The position numbers were made by a program, and so were the translations under genes. The notes beneath the pieces are model-generated. The model was not told the origin of the DNA. It did not search any database and saw nothing but the letters and a program-made list of their open reading frames with translations. 64,000 nucleotides of DNA from Metabacillus sp. KUDC1714 (GTDB taxonomy: Bacteria; Bacillota; Bacilli; Bacillales; Bacillaceae): assembly GCF_014217835.1 (NCBI RefSeq), contig NZ_CP055263.1:3289501-3353500 (forward strand). Reading direction: 5' to 3'. Positions 1 to 9,300 of the stretch are shown one piece after another. Position 1 is the stretch's first letter. Each line of letters begins with the position of its first letter.

Positions 1-1305
1 TATGGCAAGATTAATACAGTTACCGTCATTTCTTCTGATGATATGATCAACTGGACTGACCACGGTGCAATTCCTGTAGCAGGACCTAATGGCGCAGCAA
101 AATGGGCGACTCAATCGTGGGCGGTATCTGTTGAACATAGGAATATTGAAGGTAAGGATAAATTTTTCTTGTATTTTTCAAATAACGCGTCAGGTATTGG
201 TGTACTTACATCAGATAGTCCTATTGGGCCTTGGACAGATCCGCTTGGAAAACCTTTAGTAGCCCGGAATACACCTGAAGCTGATGGGGTAACGTGGCTC
301 TTTGACCCTGCAGCCTTTGTCGATGATGATGGTCAAGCATATTTGTATTACGGCGGAGGTGTACCAGGTTCACCACCAACCCAAGAACAAGCTGAATCTC
401 CGAAAACTGCTAGAGTTATTAAGTTAAGTGATGATATGATTCATACAGAAGGGGAAGCAAAAGTAATTGATGCACCATTCTTGTTCGAAGCTTCAGGTAT
501 TCACAAACGTAATGGTAAGTACTACTATTCATATAGTACAAACTTCTCTGGTGTACGTGAGGCAGACGATCCGAAGACTGGTGAAATTGCTTATATGATA
601 AGTGAAGATCCGATGGGTCCATTTAAATATGTAGGTACAGCACTTAAAAATCCATATCTATTTTTTGGTGTTGGAGGAAACAATCATCAAGATTTCTTTG
701 AGTTTAAAGGCCAAACGTATATAACCTATCATGCACAAACATTAGCGAAAGAATTAGGGACTGCTCAAGGGTACCGTTCTCCTCACATTAATAAGGTTGA
801 ATATGACGAGAATGGTCATATAAAAGATGTCAAAGCAGATATGAAAGGTGTATCCCAGGTTACCAGCCTTGATCCATATAAGAGGAACGAGGCTGAAACA
901 ATCGCATGGAATGCTGGAATATCGACTGAGAAATCCGAAGCACCTGGCAGCTTGGTAGAGAGCATTAACCTTAATGTAACGGACATCAATAATGGAGAAT
1001 GGATTGCTGTATCACAAGCAGATTTTGGAAAAAATCGAGCTGTATCTTTCGAAACAAATATTGCGTCAACTTCAGGCGGTACAATTGAAATTCGCCTGGA
1101 CAGTCCAATTGGTAAAGTTATTGGTACGCTCGACGTTAAACCTACTGGTGGAGACCAAGAATGGCAACTGATGAAAACCAAAGTAAAGAACGTTAGCGGT
1201 AGACACAATATATTCTTCATGTTCAAAGGAGAAGGAGAAAACAACTTATTTAATATGGATTATTGGAAATTTACAACATCAGAACAAAGTATATCAAGTA
1301 AATAA
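1..1305 (+). CDS. GH43 arabinofuranosidase/arabinoxylan hydrolase with C-terminal CBM6 (5' truncated)
   Basis: The reading frame is open from the first base of the window, so the start and any signal peptide lie upstream. The visible protein has GH43 features: a DDMINW segment, an FDPA motif (probable pKa-modulating Asp region) and LFEASGIH, whose Glu fits the general acid. The last ~130 residues begin NEAETIAWN and look like a family 6 carbohydrate-binding module. This order matches secreted XynD-type arabinoxylan arabinofuranohydrolases of bacilli, which remove L-arabinose side chains from xylan. Specificity cannot be read from sequence alone; beta-xylosidase or arabinanase activity is possible. 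A strong terminator follows directly, separating it from the furanose-transporter operon, whose substrate could be its product. Confidence 0.85.
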   Translation, partial: YGKINTVTVISSDDMINWTDHGAIPVAGPNGAAKWATQSWAVSVEHRNIEGKDKFFLYFSNNASGIGVLTSDSPIGPWTDPLGKPLVARNTPEADGVTWLFDPAAFVDDDGQAYLYYGGGVPGSPPTQEQAESPKTARVIKLSDDMIHTEGEAKVIDAPFLFEASGIHKRNGKYYYSYSTNFSGVREADDPKTGEIAYMISEDPMGPFKYVGTALKNPYLFFGVGGNNHQDFFEFKGQTYITYHAQTLAKELGTAQGYRSPHINKVEYDENGHIKDVKADMKGVSQVTSLDPYKRNEAETIAWNAGISTEKSEAPGSLVESINLNVTDINNGEWIAVSQADFGKNRAVSFETNIASTSGGTIEIRLDSPIGKVIGTLDVKPTGGDQEWQLMKTKVKNVSGRHNIFFMFKGEGENNLFNMDYWKFTTSEQSISSK

Positions 1306-1320
1306 ATAGCCCATATTTTA

Positions 1321-1360
1321 AACAGACATAGGGATATCCTCTATGTCTGTTTTCTTTTTC
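1321..1360 (+). terminator. Intrinsic terminator after GH43 gene
   Basis: An 11-bp perfect stem (aacagacatag at 1321-1331 with ctatgtctgtt at 1341-1351) with a 9-nt loop is followed by a T-rich tail. It ends the transcript of the GH43-CBM6 gene. Confidence 0.9.
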
Positions 1361-1579
1361 AAAGTAGAATAAGTAAAAAGCATGTTAATAATAGCAATCT
1401 TACATCCAAATAATTTAGTATGCTAGCTTTAAGTGGAAATGATAAGATTTGGTTTCCTAATTATTATCTATAAGTTTTAGGCGAAAAATAATGCAATTTT
1501 TAAAAAGAATTTGAAGTTTAAAAAAGTCTATGATTAATAAATACACAATGAATGTACAATTTTTTCGAAAGTTATTCCA

Positions 1580-1609
1580 TTCACCAATTGTCTGTAAACG
1601 CTTTATAAT
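1580..1609 (+). promoter_or_regulatory. Probable promoter with overlapping cre-like site for the furanose ABC operon
   Basis: A TATAAT box (1604-1609) lies 18 bp after a weak -35 (TTCACC, 1580-1585). A cre-like sequence, tgtaaacgctttat (1593-1606), overlaps the -10; it matches TGWAARCGYTWNCW except for A in place of the conserved C. This suggests CcpA repression of the operon. The rest of the gap (1361-1579) is AT-rich with nothing else I recognise. Confidence 0.45.
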
Positions 1610-1675
1610 CAGAGTATACAAATTCAAAAAAGTTAAAAAGCTTTTGAATTGAAGAAAAAGGGGAGGCTTCAAATT

Positions 1676-2692
1676 ATGAAGAAATTACTTAAAGGAAAAA
1701 TGATTTTACTACTTATGATGGCACTTATGCTCTTATTATCAGCATGTAGCTCATCAGGTACAGGGGGGCAAACAGAGTCTGGTACTAGTTCAGGAGATTC
1801 TAAGTCTAGTGATAAGTTAGTAATAGGCTTTTCACAAGTTGGAGCAGAAAGTGAATGGAGAACAGCAAACACGAAGTCAATGCAAGAAGCCATTAAAGCT
1901 GCAGGTCATGAATTGAAATTTTCAGATGCCCAACAAAAGCAAGAAAATCAAATTAAGGCCATTCGTTCTTTCATCGCGCAAAAAGTAGATGCAATTGTCT
2001 TCTCTCCTGTTGTTGAAACAGGTTTTGAAACAGTGTTACAAGAAGCGAAGGATGCAGGAATTCCAGTTTTTCTTTCTGACCGTGCTGTTGATATAGAAGA
2101 TGATTCCTTATGGGTAACATTCTTAGGTTCAGACTTTGTTGAAGAAGGTAGAAAAGCGGCAAATTGGTTAGTTGAGGAAACAGCTGATGTAGATGGTGAT
2201 GTCAATATCGTTGAACTTCAAGGAACAGTCGGTTCAGCACCTGCGATTGACCGTAAAGAAGGGTTTGAAGAAGTAATCGCAGATCATCCAAATCTAAAAA
2301 TAACAAAATCTCAAACAGGTGACTTTACTCGTGCAAAAGGAAAAGAAGTTATGGAAGCGTTCTTAAAAGCAGATGGAGAAAACATAGATGTTCTTTATTC
2401 TCATAACGATGATATGGCAATTGGTGCGATTCAAGCAATTGAAGAGTACGGATTAAAACCAGGTGAAGATATTAAAATCATTGGTGTTGACGCAGTGAAA
2501 GGTGCGTTCGAAGCAATGGCAGCAGGTAAGATGAACGTAACAGTTGAGTGTAACCCATTATTTGGTCCACAAATGGTTGATTTAATTGAGGCACATTTAG
2601 CTGGTGAAGAGATTGATAAGCGTGTAGCTGTAGAAGAAAGCATGTACACAATGGATCAAGCTGAGGAGTTACTCCCAACACGAGAGTATTAA
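1676..2692 (+). CDS. YtfQ-type furanose-binding lipoprotein of ABC transporter
   Basis: Periplasmic-binding-protein-like lipoprotein of the RbsB/YtfQ fold. The ATG at 1676 is chosen because gggagg lies 9 nt upstream; an earlier in-frame TTG at 1649 has no such site. The N-terminus is a lipoprotein signal peptide with lipobox LLSAC. The mature part reads IGFSQVGAESEWR, QQKQENQIKAIRSFIAQ, VVELQGTVGSAPAIDRK-like and GDFTRAKGKEVMEAF, a close resemblance to E. coli YtfQ, which binds galactofuranose. Related systems in Shewanella (AraUVWZ) are assigned to arabinose. Position beside GH43 enzymes makes furanose-form L-arabinose (inference) at least as likely as galactofuranose. It is the first gene of a four-gene transporter operon. 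Confidence 0.9.
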   Translation: MKKLLKGKMILLLMMALMLLLSACSSSGTGGQTESGTSSGDSKSSDKLVIGFSQVGAESEWRTANTKSMQEAIKAAGHELKFSDAQQKQENQIKAIRSFIAQKVDAIVFSPVVETGFETVLQEAKDAGIPVFLSDRAVDIEDDSLWVTFLGSDFVEEGRKAANWLVEETADVDGDVNIVELQGTVGSAPAIDRKEGFEEVIADHPNLKITKSQTGDFTRAKGKEVMEAFLKADGENIDVLYSHNDDMAIGAIQAIEEYGLKPGEDIKIIGVDAVKGAFEAMAAGKMNVTVECNPLFGPQMVDLIEAHLAGEEIDKRVAVEESMYTMDQAEELLPTREY

Positions 2693-2716
2693 ACTAGGGA
2701 AATAAAATAACAAATA

Positions 2717-2766
2717 TAGCCACTAGATAGATAGTATATCCTTTACTATTAACTAACTAGTGGCTA
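2717..2766 (+). terminator. Intercistronic hairpin after binding-protein gene
   Basis: A 10-bp perfect stem (tagccactag 2717-2726, ctagtggcta 2757-2766) with a 30-nt loop and no strong T-run. Such a hairpin between a binding-protein gene and its ATPase gene may stabilise the upstream message or give partial termination, so that binding protein exceeds membrane parts. Confidence 0.6.
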
Positions 2767-2797
2767 TTAAAATAAAAGATTGTTAGGAGGGGAAATT

Positions 2798-4312
2798 GTG
2801 AAGATACAGACTCCGGTTCTTATAATGGAAAGAATAACAAAGGAGTTCCCAGGAGTTAAAGCTTTATCAAATGTTCAGTTAAAACTGTACCCTGGTGAGG
2901 TGCATGCCTTGATGGGGGAGAATGGTGCAGGGAAGTCAACATTAATTAAAGTATTAACAGGTGTTTATACGTTTGATGAAGGTTCAGTAACTCTAGAAGG
3001 TAAATCTATTCGCGTTACAAATCCACTTGAAGCACAAAACTTAGGGATTAGCACGGTATACCAAGAAGTGAATTTATGTACAAACTTATCAGTAGTAGAA
3101 AATATCTTTATTGGTCGAGAAATTACGAAAAGAGGCCGCCTTGATTGGAAAGAAATGACGAAACAGGCAAAAGAGTTATTGAAAACAAGACTAAACTTAA
3201 ATATTGATGTAACAAAGCTATTGTCTTCCTATTCTGTAGCAATTCAGCAAATGATTGCGATTGCTCGCTCCCTAAAAGTATCTGCAAAAGTACTTATTTT
3301 GGATGAACCAACATCAAGCCTTGATCAAAATGAGGTTAACCAATTGTTTAATGTCATTCGAAAATTAAAGCAAGAAGGCTTAGCAATTGTTTTTGTTAGT
3401 CACTTTCTTGATCAAATCTATGAAATTACAGATCGACTAACAGTTTTACGTAATGGCACATGGATTGGTGAGTATAAGACAAATGAAATTGAAAGGCTTG
3501 AATTAGTTTCTAAGATGATTGGTAAAGACTTAAACGAGCTTAATAGTACAGAAAAAGGAACTAGTAGAAATTCTTTTGATAAGAAAAAGCTATTTTTGCA
3601 AGGAAAAGACATTTCGAAAAAAGGCAAAATTGCACCTTTTGATATTGATATACATGAAGGTGAAATTGTCGGACTTGCTGGGCTCCTTGGTTCAGGTAGA
3701 ACGGAATTAGCAAGATTAATGTTTGGCGCAGACAAAGCTGATACAGGTGAAATCAAGATAAATGGTAGTAAATCAAATCTTTCTTCCCCTAAACAAGCTA
3801 TCTCCAATGGAATCGCTTTTTGTTCTGAAAACCGAAAAACAGAGGGAATTATTGCAGACCTAACAATAAGAGAAAATATGATCCTAGCTATGCAAGGAAT
3901 TCAAGGATGGTTTAAATATATTCCAAAGAAAAGGCAAATTGAAATTGCAGATGAATATATCAAACTATTGAACATTAATCCGCCAAATCCAGAGCAATTA
4001 ATCAAAAATTTAAGTGGTGGAAATCAACAAAAGGTTTTGCTTGCTAGATGGTTGATTACGAATCCTAAATTATTAATCTTAGATGAACCTACAAGAGGAA
4101 TTGATGTAGGAGCAAAAGCGGAAATTCAAAAATTAATGCTCTCATTAAGTAAAGAAGGTATGTCGATTTTATTTGTTTCATCTGAAATAGAAGAAGTGTT
4201 ACGTACTTGTCGTAAAATTGCGATCCTACGAGATCATAAGAAAGTATCCGAGATTGAGAATGATCAGCAAATTACACAAAAAGACATAATGAAGGCAATG
4301 GCTGGGGGATGA
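2798..4312 (+). CDS. Sugar ABC transporter ATPase, YtfR/RbsA type (two nucleotide-binding domains)
   Basis: Twin-domain ATPase of CUT2 sugar importers. The GTG at 2798 is preceded by aggagggg at the right spacing; an upstream in-frame TTG (2780) overlaps that site and is unlikely. Domain 1 has the Walker A GENGAGKST and Walker B LILDEPTSSLD, but its signature reads LSSYSVAIQQ rather than LSGGQ. Domain 2 has a relaxed Walker A (GLLGSGRTEL), a full signature LSGGNQQKV and LLILDEPTRGID. One canonical and one degenerate site is usual in RbsA relatives. About 505 residues, normal family length. It would power the two permeases that follow almost without gap. Confidence 0.92.
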   Translation: MKIQTPVLIMERITKEFPGVKALSNVQLKLYPGEVHALMGENGAGKSTLIKVLTGVYTFDEGSVTLEGKSIRVTNPLEAQNLGISTVYQEVNLCTNLSVVENIFIGREITKRGRLDWKEMTKQAKELLKTRLNLNIDVTKLLSSYSVAIQQMIAIARSLKVSAKVLILDEPTSSLDQNEVNQLFNVIRKLKQEGLAIVFVSHFLDQIYEITDRLTVLRNGTWIGEYKTNEIERLELVSKMIGKDLNELNSTEKGTSRNSFDKKKLFLQGKDISKKGKIAPFDIDIHEGEIVGLAGLLGSGRTELARLMFGADKADTGEIKINGSKSNLSSPKQAISNGIAFCSENRKTEGIIADLTIRENMILAMQGIQGWFKYIPKKRQIEIADEYIKLLNINPPNPEQLIKNLSGGNQQKVLLARWLITNPKLLILDEPTRGIDVGAKAEIQKLMLSLSKEGMSILFVSSEIEEVLRTCRKIAILRDHKKVSEIENDQQITQKDIMKAMAGG

Positions 4313-4316
4313 CGTG

Positions 4317-5339
4317 ATGAAATCAAAATTATTTTGGCCAATAGTCATTTTATTAATCATTCTATTAATAAATCTATTTTTTGATAAAAATTTCTTTACA
4401 ATTGAAGTGAAAAATGGCTATTTAACTGGTAGTCTAATAGACATTCTTAATCGAGGGGCTCCATTGTTATTGGTTTCAATTGGAATGACTCTTGTCATTG
4501 CTACAAAAGGAGTCGATCTCGGGGTTGGTTCTGTCATCGCAATGGCTGGTGCAGTAGGTGCTATGACAGTAAGTGGTGCAAGTGGAGATAGTTTAGTACC
4601 ACTTTTTACAGCAATTGGTTTAGTTATTGGTATCTCAGTATTAACTGGAATATGGAATGGTGTACTTGTTTCTAGAATTGGGGTTCAACCAATCGTTGCA
4701 ACATTAATCCTTATGGTTGCAGGTCGTGGAATTGCTCAATTAATCACAGATGGACAAATTATGACCGTTTATTATGATCCATATACGTTCATCGGTGGTG
4801 GTCACTTGTTAATGCTACCTTTTTCAATCTTTATTGTAGCGGCTGTATTGGCTGTTGCATCACTCTTAACTAGAAAAACAGCAATGGGGTTATTTATTGA
4901 ATCGGTTGGTACGAACCCAGAAGCAAGCCGTCTTTCCGGAATAAATTCTAAAAATATTTTATTAATGGTTTACGTGTTTTCTGGATTATGTGCAGGAATT
5001 GCTGGTTTAATCTTAAGTTCAAATGTAGCAAGCGCAGATGGAAACAATGCTGGGCTTTGGTATGAGCTGGATGCTATTCTAGCTGTAGTAATAGGAGGAA
5101 CATCATTGAATGGTGGTAGATTTCATTTGATGGGAACAGTCATAGGTGCTCTTATCATTCAAAGTTTAACTACTACTATTTATTCGATAGGAATTGCTCC
5201 AGAAATAAATCTTGTCGTAAAAGCAATTGTAGTATTGATTGTTTGTCTTTTACAATCACCTGAGTTTAGAAAGAAAGTCTTTGGCGGGTTTACAGCGAAA
5301 AAAACAGAAAAGAAAAGTGAGGGAGTGTCGGTATCATGA
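4317..5339 (+). CDS. Furanose ABC transporter permease, YtfT type
   Basis: Integral membrane subunit of a CUT2 (RbsC-like) importer with about eight to ten hydrophobic segments, GMTLVIATKGVDLGVGSVIAMAG near the N-terminus and LDAILAVVIGGTSLNGG towards the C-terminus, both typical of the family. ATG at 4317 is preferred to GTG at 4314 because of spacing from the ggggg at 4304-4308. It starts 4 bases after the ATPase stop and overlaps the next permease by 4 bases, so the genes are probably translationally coupled. With the next gene it forms a heterodimeric channel, as in YtfT/YjfF. Confidence 0.9.
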   Translation: MKSKLFWPIVILLIILLINLFFDKNFFTIEVKNGYLTGSLIDILNRGAPLLLVSIGMTLVIATKGVDLGVGSVIAMAGAVGAMTVSGASGDSLVPLFTAIGLVIGISVLTGIWNGVLVSRIGVQPIVATLILMVAGRGIAQLITDGQIMTVYYDPYTFIGGGHLLMLPFSIFIVAAVLAVASLLTRKTAMGLFIESVGTNPEASRLSGINSKNILLMVYVFSGLCAGIAGLILSSNVASADGNNAGLWYELDAILAVVIGGTSLNGGRFHLMGTVIGALIIQSLTTTIYSIGIAPEINLVVKAIVVLIVCLLQSPEFRKKVFGGFTAKKTEKKSEGVSVS

Positions 5340-6331
5340 CGAAAAAATTACAATTAGATTCTAAACATCTCCCTTTAATAGCAACAATCGGATTGTTTAT
5401 CGTGATGTTTATTTTTGGCTCACTTAGATATACTGGATTTTTTTCAACACAAGTTTTTCTGAATTTGTTTATTGATAACGCATTCTTGATCGTTGTTGCA
5501 GTGGGAATGACATTTGTTATTTTATCAGGGGGAATTGATCTCTCTGTTGGTTCCATCATTGCGTTAACAAGTATGGTAGCAGCCAGTCTTACAATGAATG
5601 CCCAATTATCACCCGTACTTGTTATTCCAACAAGTCTACTTGTCGGTACAATACTGGGTTTTTGTATGGGATGCCTGATTCAATATTTTAATTTACAACC
5701 ATTTATCGTTACACTTGCAGGAATGTTTCTTGCCAGAGGGCTATGTTATCTAATTAGTGTTGAATCAATTACGATCGACCATGGATTTTTTAGTTTTATG
5801 GCTAGTACTCGAATCCCAGTTGGCGGAGGGAATTTTATTTCCATAAGTGTAATAATCGCTATGCTAGTAGTAATTGCAGCAATGTTTATTGCTCACTACT
5901 CTAAATTTGGACGTAATGTTTATGCATTAGGTGGAAGTGAACAATCAGCATTATTAATGGGACTACCTGTAGCGAAAACAAAAATTTTAATTTATACAGT
6001 TAGTGGTTTTTGTTCATCCCTTGCTGGCATCATTTTCACTTTTTATATGCTATCAGGATATGGACTACATGCAAACGGTCTGGAGCTTGATACGATAGCC
6101 GCTGTTGTAATTGGTGGTACATTGCTCACAGGAGGTGCAGGATATGTAGCAGGTAGTGTTGTTGGGGTACTTATTTTAGGTATTATCCAAACCGTAATCG
6201 TATTTGAGGGAACATTAAGCTCTTGGTGGACAAAGATTGCAATTGGAACATTATTATTATTGTTTATTGTATTGCAAAGAGTAATTGTAGCTAGAAGTAA
6301 GACGAATCAAACATCAGTATCGTCACACTAA
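5336..6331 (+). CDS. Furanose ABC transporter permease, YjfF type
   Basis: Second RbsC-like permease of the same importer. Conserved GMTFVILSGGIDLSVGSIIALT and LDTIAAVVIGGTLLTGGAGYV identify the family. The start codon overlaps the preceding stop (ATGA). The protein has a short hydrophilic C-terminus and the multiple membrane spans expected for ~331 residues. Two different permeases in one operon is the hallmark of the YtfQRT-YjfF arrangement, which supports assigning the operon to furanose-form sugars. The giant GH43 gene starts 20 bases downstream and is probably co-transcribed. Confidence 0.9.
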   Translation: MTKKLQLDSKHLPLIATIGLFIVMFIFGSLRYTGFFSTQVFLNLFIDNAFLIVVAVGMTFVILSGGIDLSVGSIIALTSMVAASLTMNAQLSPVLVIPTSLLVGTILGFCMGCLIQYFNLQPFIVTLAGMFLARGLCYLISVESITIDHGFFSFMASTRIPVGGGNFISISVIIAMLVVIAAMFIAHYSKFGRNVYALGGSEQSALLMGLPVAKTKILIYTVSGFCSSLAGIIFTFYMLSGYGLHANGLELDTIAAVVIGGTLLTGGAGYVAGSVVGVLILGIIQTVIVFEGTLSSWWTKIAIGTLLLLFIVLQRVIVARSKTNQTSVSSH

Positions 6332-6351
6332 TATAGTGAAGGAGTGAAAAA

Positions 6352-9300
6352 ATGAAAAATAGAAAAAGATTTTCTATCTTTCTATTATCGATTATGATCT
6401 TTCAGACTTTTTCAGGATTAGTCCCACAATCATCATTTGCGGAAGAATTGAATTCTACAAGCCCTGAATTAATTCTGCATTATGATATGAAATCAAACGT
6501 TAAAAATGGTGATCAAATTACTATGAAGGATGTATCAGGTAATGATATAGCATTTGATGGAACATTCAAAAATTCAGAAAATGGTCAATTGGTTCATAAT
6601 GAAGAAGTTGGATATGTTTCTTTCAATGGTGGAAGCTCGACTTCAAATAGCGGGTATATTGAAATACCAAAAAGTGAAGATGGTTCAGATTTATTAACCG
6701 GTTTACAAGATGTAACCATTTCGGCGCTTGTGAATTGGAATAATGACGGAGCAAATCGTTGGATCTTTGGTTTAGGTGCAGCGACAGATGATGCTGAGAA
6801 TGGGAATAAATATTTCTTTGTTACGCCACGACATGGTTCAGGAAATGTAGCAGCAACAGGGATTTCCAAAGCTGGATGGAGAAATGAATCACTAGTTAAA
6901 GGGACATCGACAATGAGAGCTGGAAAATGGGAAGTTGCAACTGTTGTTTTCTCAGAAAAGTCGAATGCGATGACATTATATGTAAATGGGAATAAAGTAG
7001 CAACAGGATCAGCAGGTGGGAAAAAGTTATCGGAGATTATTGATCCATCAGCAGACTTTTCTGGATTTCTTGGGAAATCAATCTTTAAAAATGATCCATA
7101 TTTTAAAGGGATGATCGGTGATTTCCGTGTATATAATGGTGCATTATCAGATGAACAGGTGACTGATTTATATACAGAAACATCTAGTAAAATTGATAAG
7201 ATCAATCAGCTTGTTATAAATGATGCCTCAGAATCTCTTGATATTGCTGAATATTTAGGTAGCGGTGATGAAAGCATTGATAAAATAACGAATAATCTCG
7301 CACTGCCTACAAAGGGCAAGCATGGAGTAGATATTACTTGGAGTTCAAGTAACACTGAAGTCGTTGCAAATGACGGAACAGTTACTCGTCCTAATAAAAC
7401 AGAATCGGATATTGAAGTTGAATTAACAGCTACTATCTCTTATGAAGGACTTACTACTAAGAAACCCTTTATTGTAACCGTTTTAAAAGAGTATGCGGAT
7501 GAACAAATAGTACAGCTAGATGCTGCAAACTTAACTTTACAAAATGTAAATCAAGTAAAAGGAAACATAAGTTTACCAGTTAAAGGTGAACATGGAAGTA
7601 CCATTACATGGGAATCCTCAAATTCAACAATTGTTAAAGGATCTGCAGAAGCAACTGATAATGCTCATCACCTTGGCATGGTAACAAGACCTGAAGCAGA
7701 TACAAAGGTTACATTAACAGCAACAATTTCGAATGGAAACGCTGAAACGAAAAAAGAATTCAATCTTAACGTGATAAAAAATCCTGGCAAATTGACTTAT
7801 GATGCCTATTTCTTCTCCTATTTTACTGGTGAATACGAAGGTGGAGAGGAAATTTCCTTCGCTACTGCAGAAGATCCATTAAAATGGCGAGCATTAAATA
7901 ATGGTCAATCCGTTATTCAATCAAATATGGGTGAAAAGGGGCTTAGAGACCCATTTATCATTCGATCTCCTGAAGGGGATAAATTTTATATGTTGGCAAC
8001 TGACTTAAAAATGGGTGAGAGCACCAACTTTGACCAAGCACAAATTACTGGAAGTCATTCCCTTATGATCTGGGAATCTGATGATCTTGTAAATTGGAGC
8101 GAACAGCGAATGGTAGAAGTTGCTCCTAAAACTGGTGGCAATACTTGGGCACCTGAAGCTATTTATAACGAAAAAACTGGTGAATACGTTGTATTCTGGG
8201 CTTCTTCAATGAAAAATGAAGAAACATATGGTGATTTCCCTAATGGAAGACCGGCAGGACAGTACAATGTAATGTATTATGCAACGACTAGGGATTTCCA
8301 TACATTCTCTGAACCGAAAGTGTTTATTGATGAAGGCTTCCCTACGATTGATACAAGCATCGTCCAAAATAACGACACTCTTTATCGATTTACAAAATCT
8401 GAAGTCAATTATAGAGTGTATTACGAGAAAGCAACAGATATCTTCCAGGATAAAGATGGGATCAAGGAAAATGGATTCCAATACGATGTGATCTCTGGTA
8501 CAAAAGATGGAAACAGAGGACTTATCGGTCATCAAGGAAACAATGAAGGTCAAACAATATTTAAAGACATCCATGATGATAAATGGTATATGTTCTTAGA
8601 TTCTTGGCCATATCATGTACGTTGGTCTACAGATTTAGAAGATGGATCACAATTTGTCAACAATTTACTTTCAGAATCTGAATATGCGCTGCCGCCAGGA
8701 CCAAGACATGGTACGGTTATTCCAATCACTCGCGCGGAATATAATGCCCTTCAAGATAAATATGGCATGCCTGCACCTGAGCAATCTAAAGAACCTGTAG
8801 TACATTATACATTTGACAAGGAAGATATTGATGGAACAACTGTAAAAGATGTTTCAAATAATGGTTTTGATGCAAAATTAGTAGGTGGATCTAAGATTGA
8901 TTCAACTGACACAGTTGGTAAATCAACAGGAGCAGTAGAATTAGATGGAAGTTCGGGATATGTTGAGTTACCAGAAAATACAATTAAAGACCTTAATCTA
9001 GAAAGTATGACAATGTCTACGTGGGTTAAAGTACAGGGAGATCAAGCAAACCAACGAATTTTTGATTTTTCTTCTAATACTGGTAGAATTGCAAACCGTA
9101 ATACGATGTATTTAAGTACACAGGGTGATTCAGGTAACTTGGAATTTGCCATTGTTACACCTTTCACCGAAAAATTTGCAAATCAAAATTCTCTTTTAGG
9201 AAGTACCTATAAATATGCTGTGAGAGCTCCAATGCTTACTACTGCAAATTGGCATCATGTAGCGATGACGGTTGAAGGGTTTGACGCCGTTTTATATGTT

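Noticed and set aside
1457..1672. Minus-strand open frame in the gap before the YtfQ-type gene
   Set aside because: AT-rich intergenic sequence holding the promoter of the transporter operon; no ribosome site or homology.
6594..7205. 203-codon open frame on the minus strand inside the giant GH43 gene
   Set aside because: No ribosome site or family resemblance, and the + strand frame is a clear GH43/LamG protein. It is an antisense shadow.
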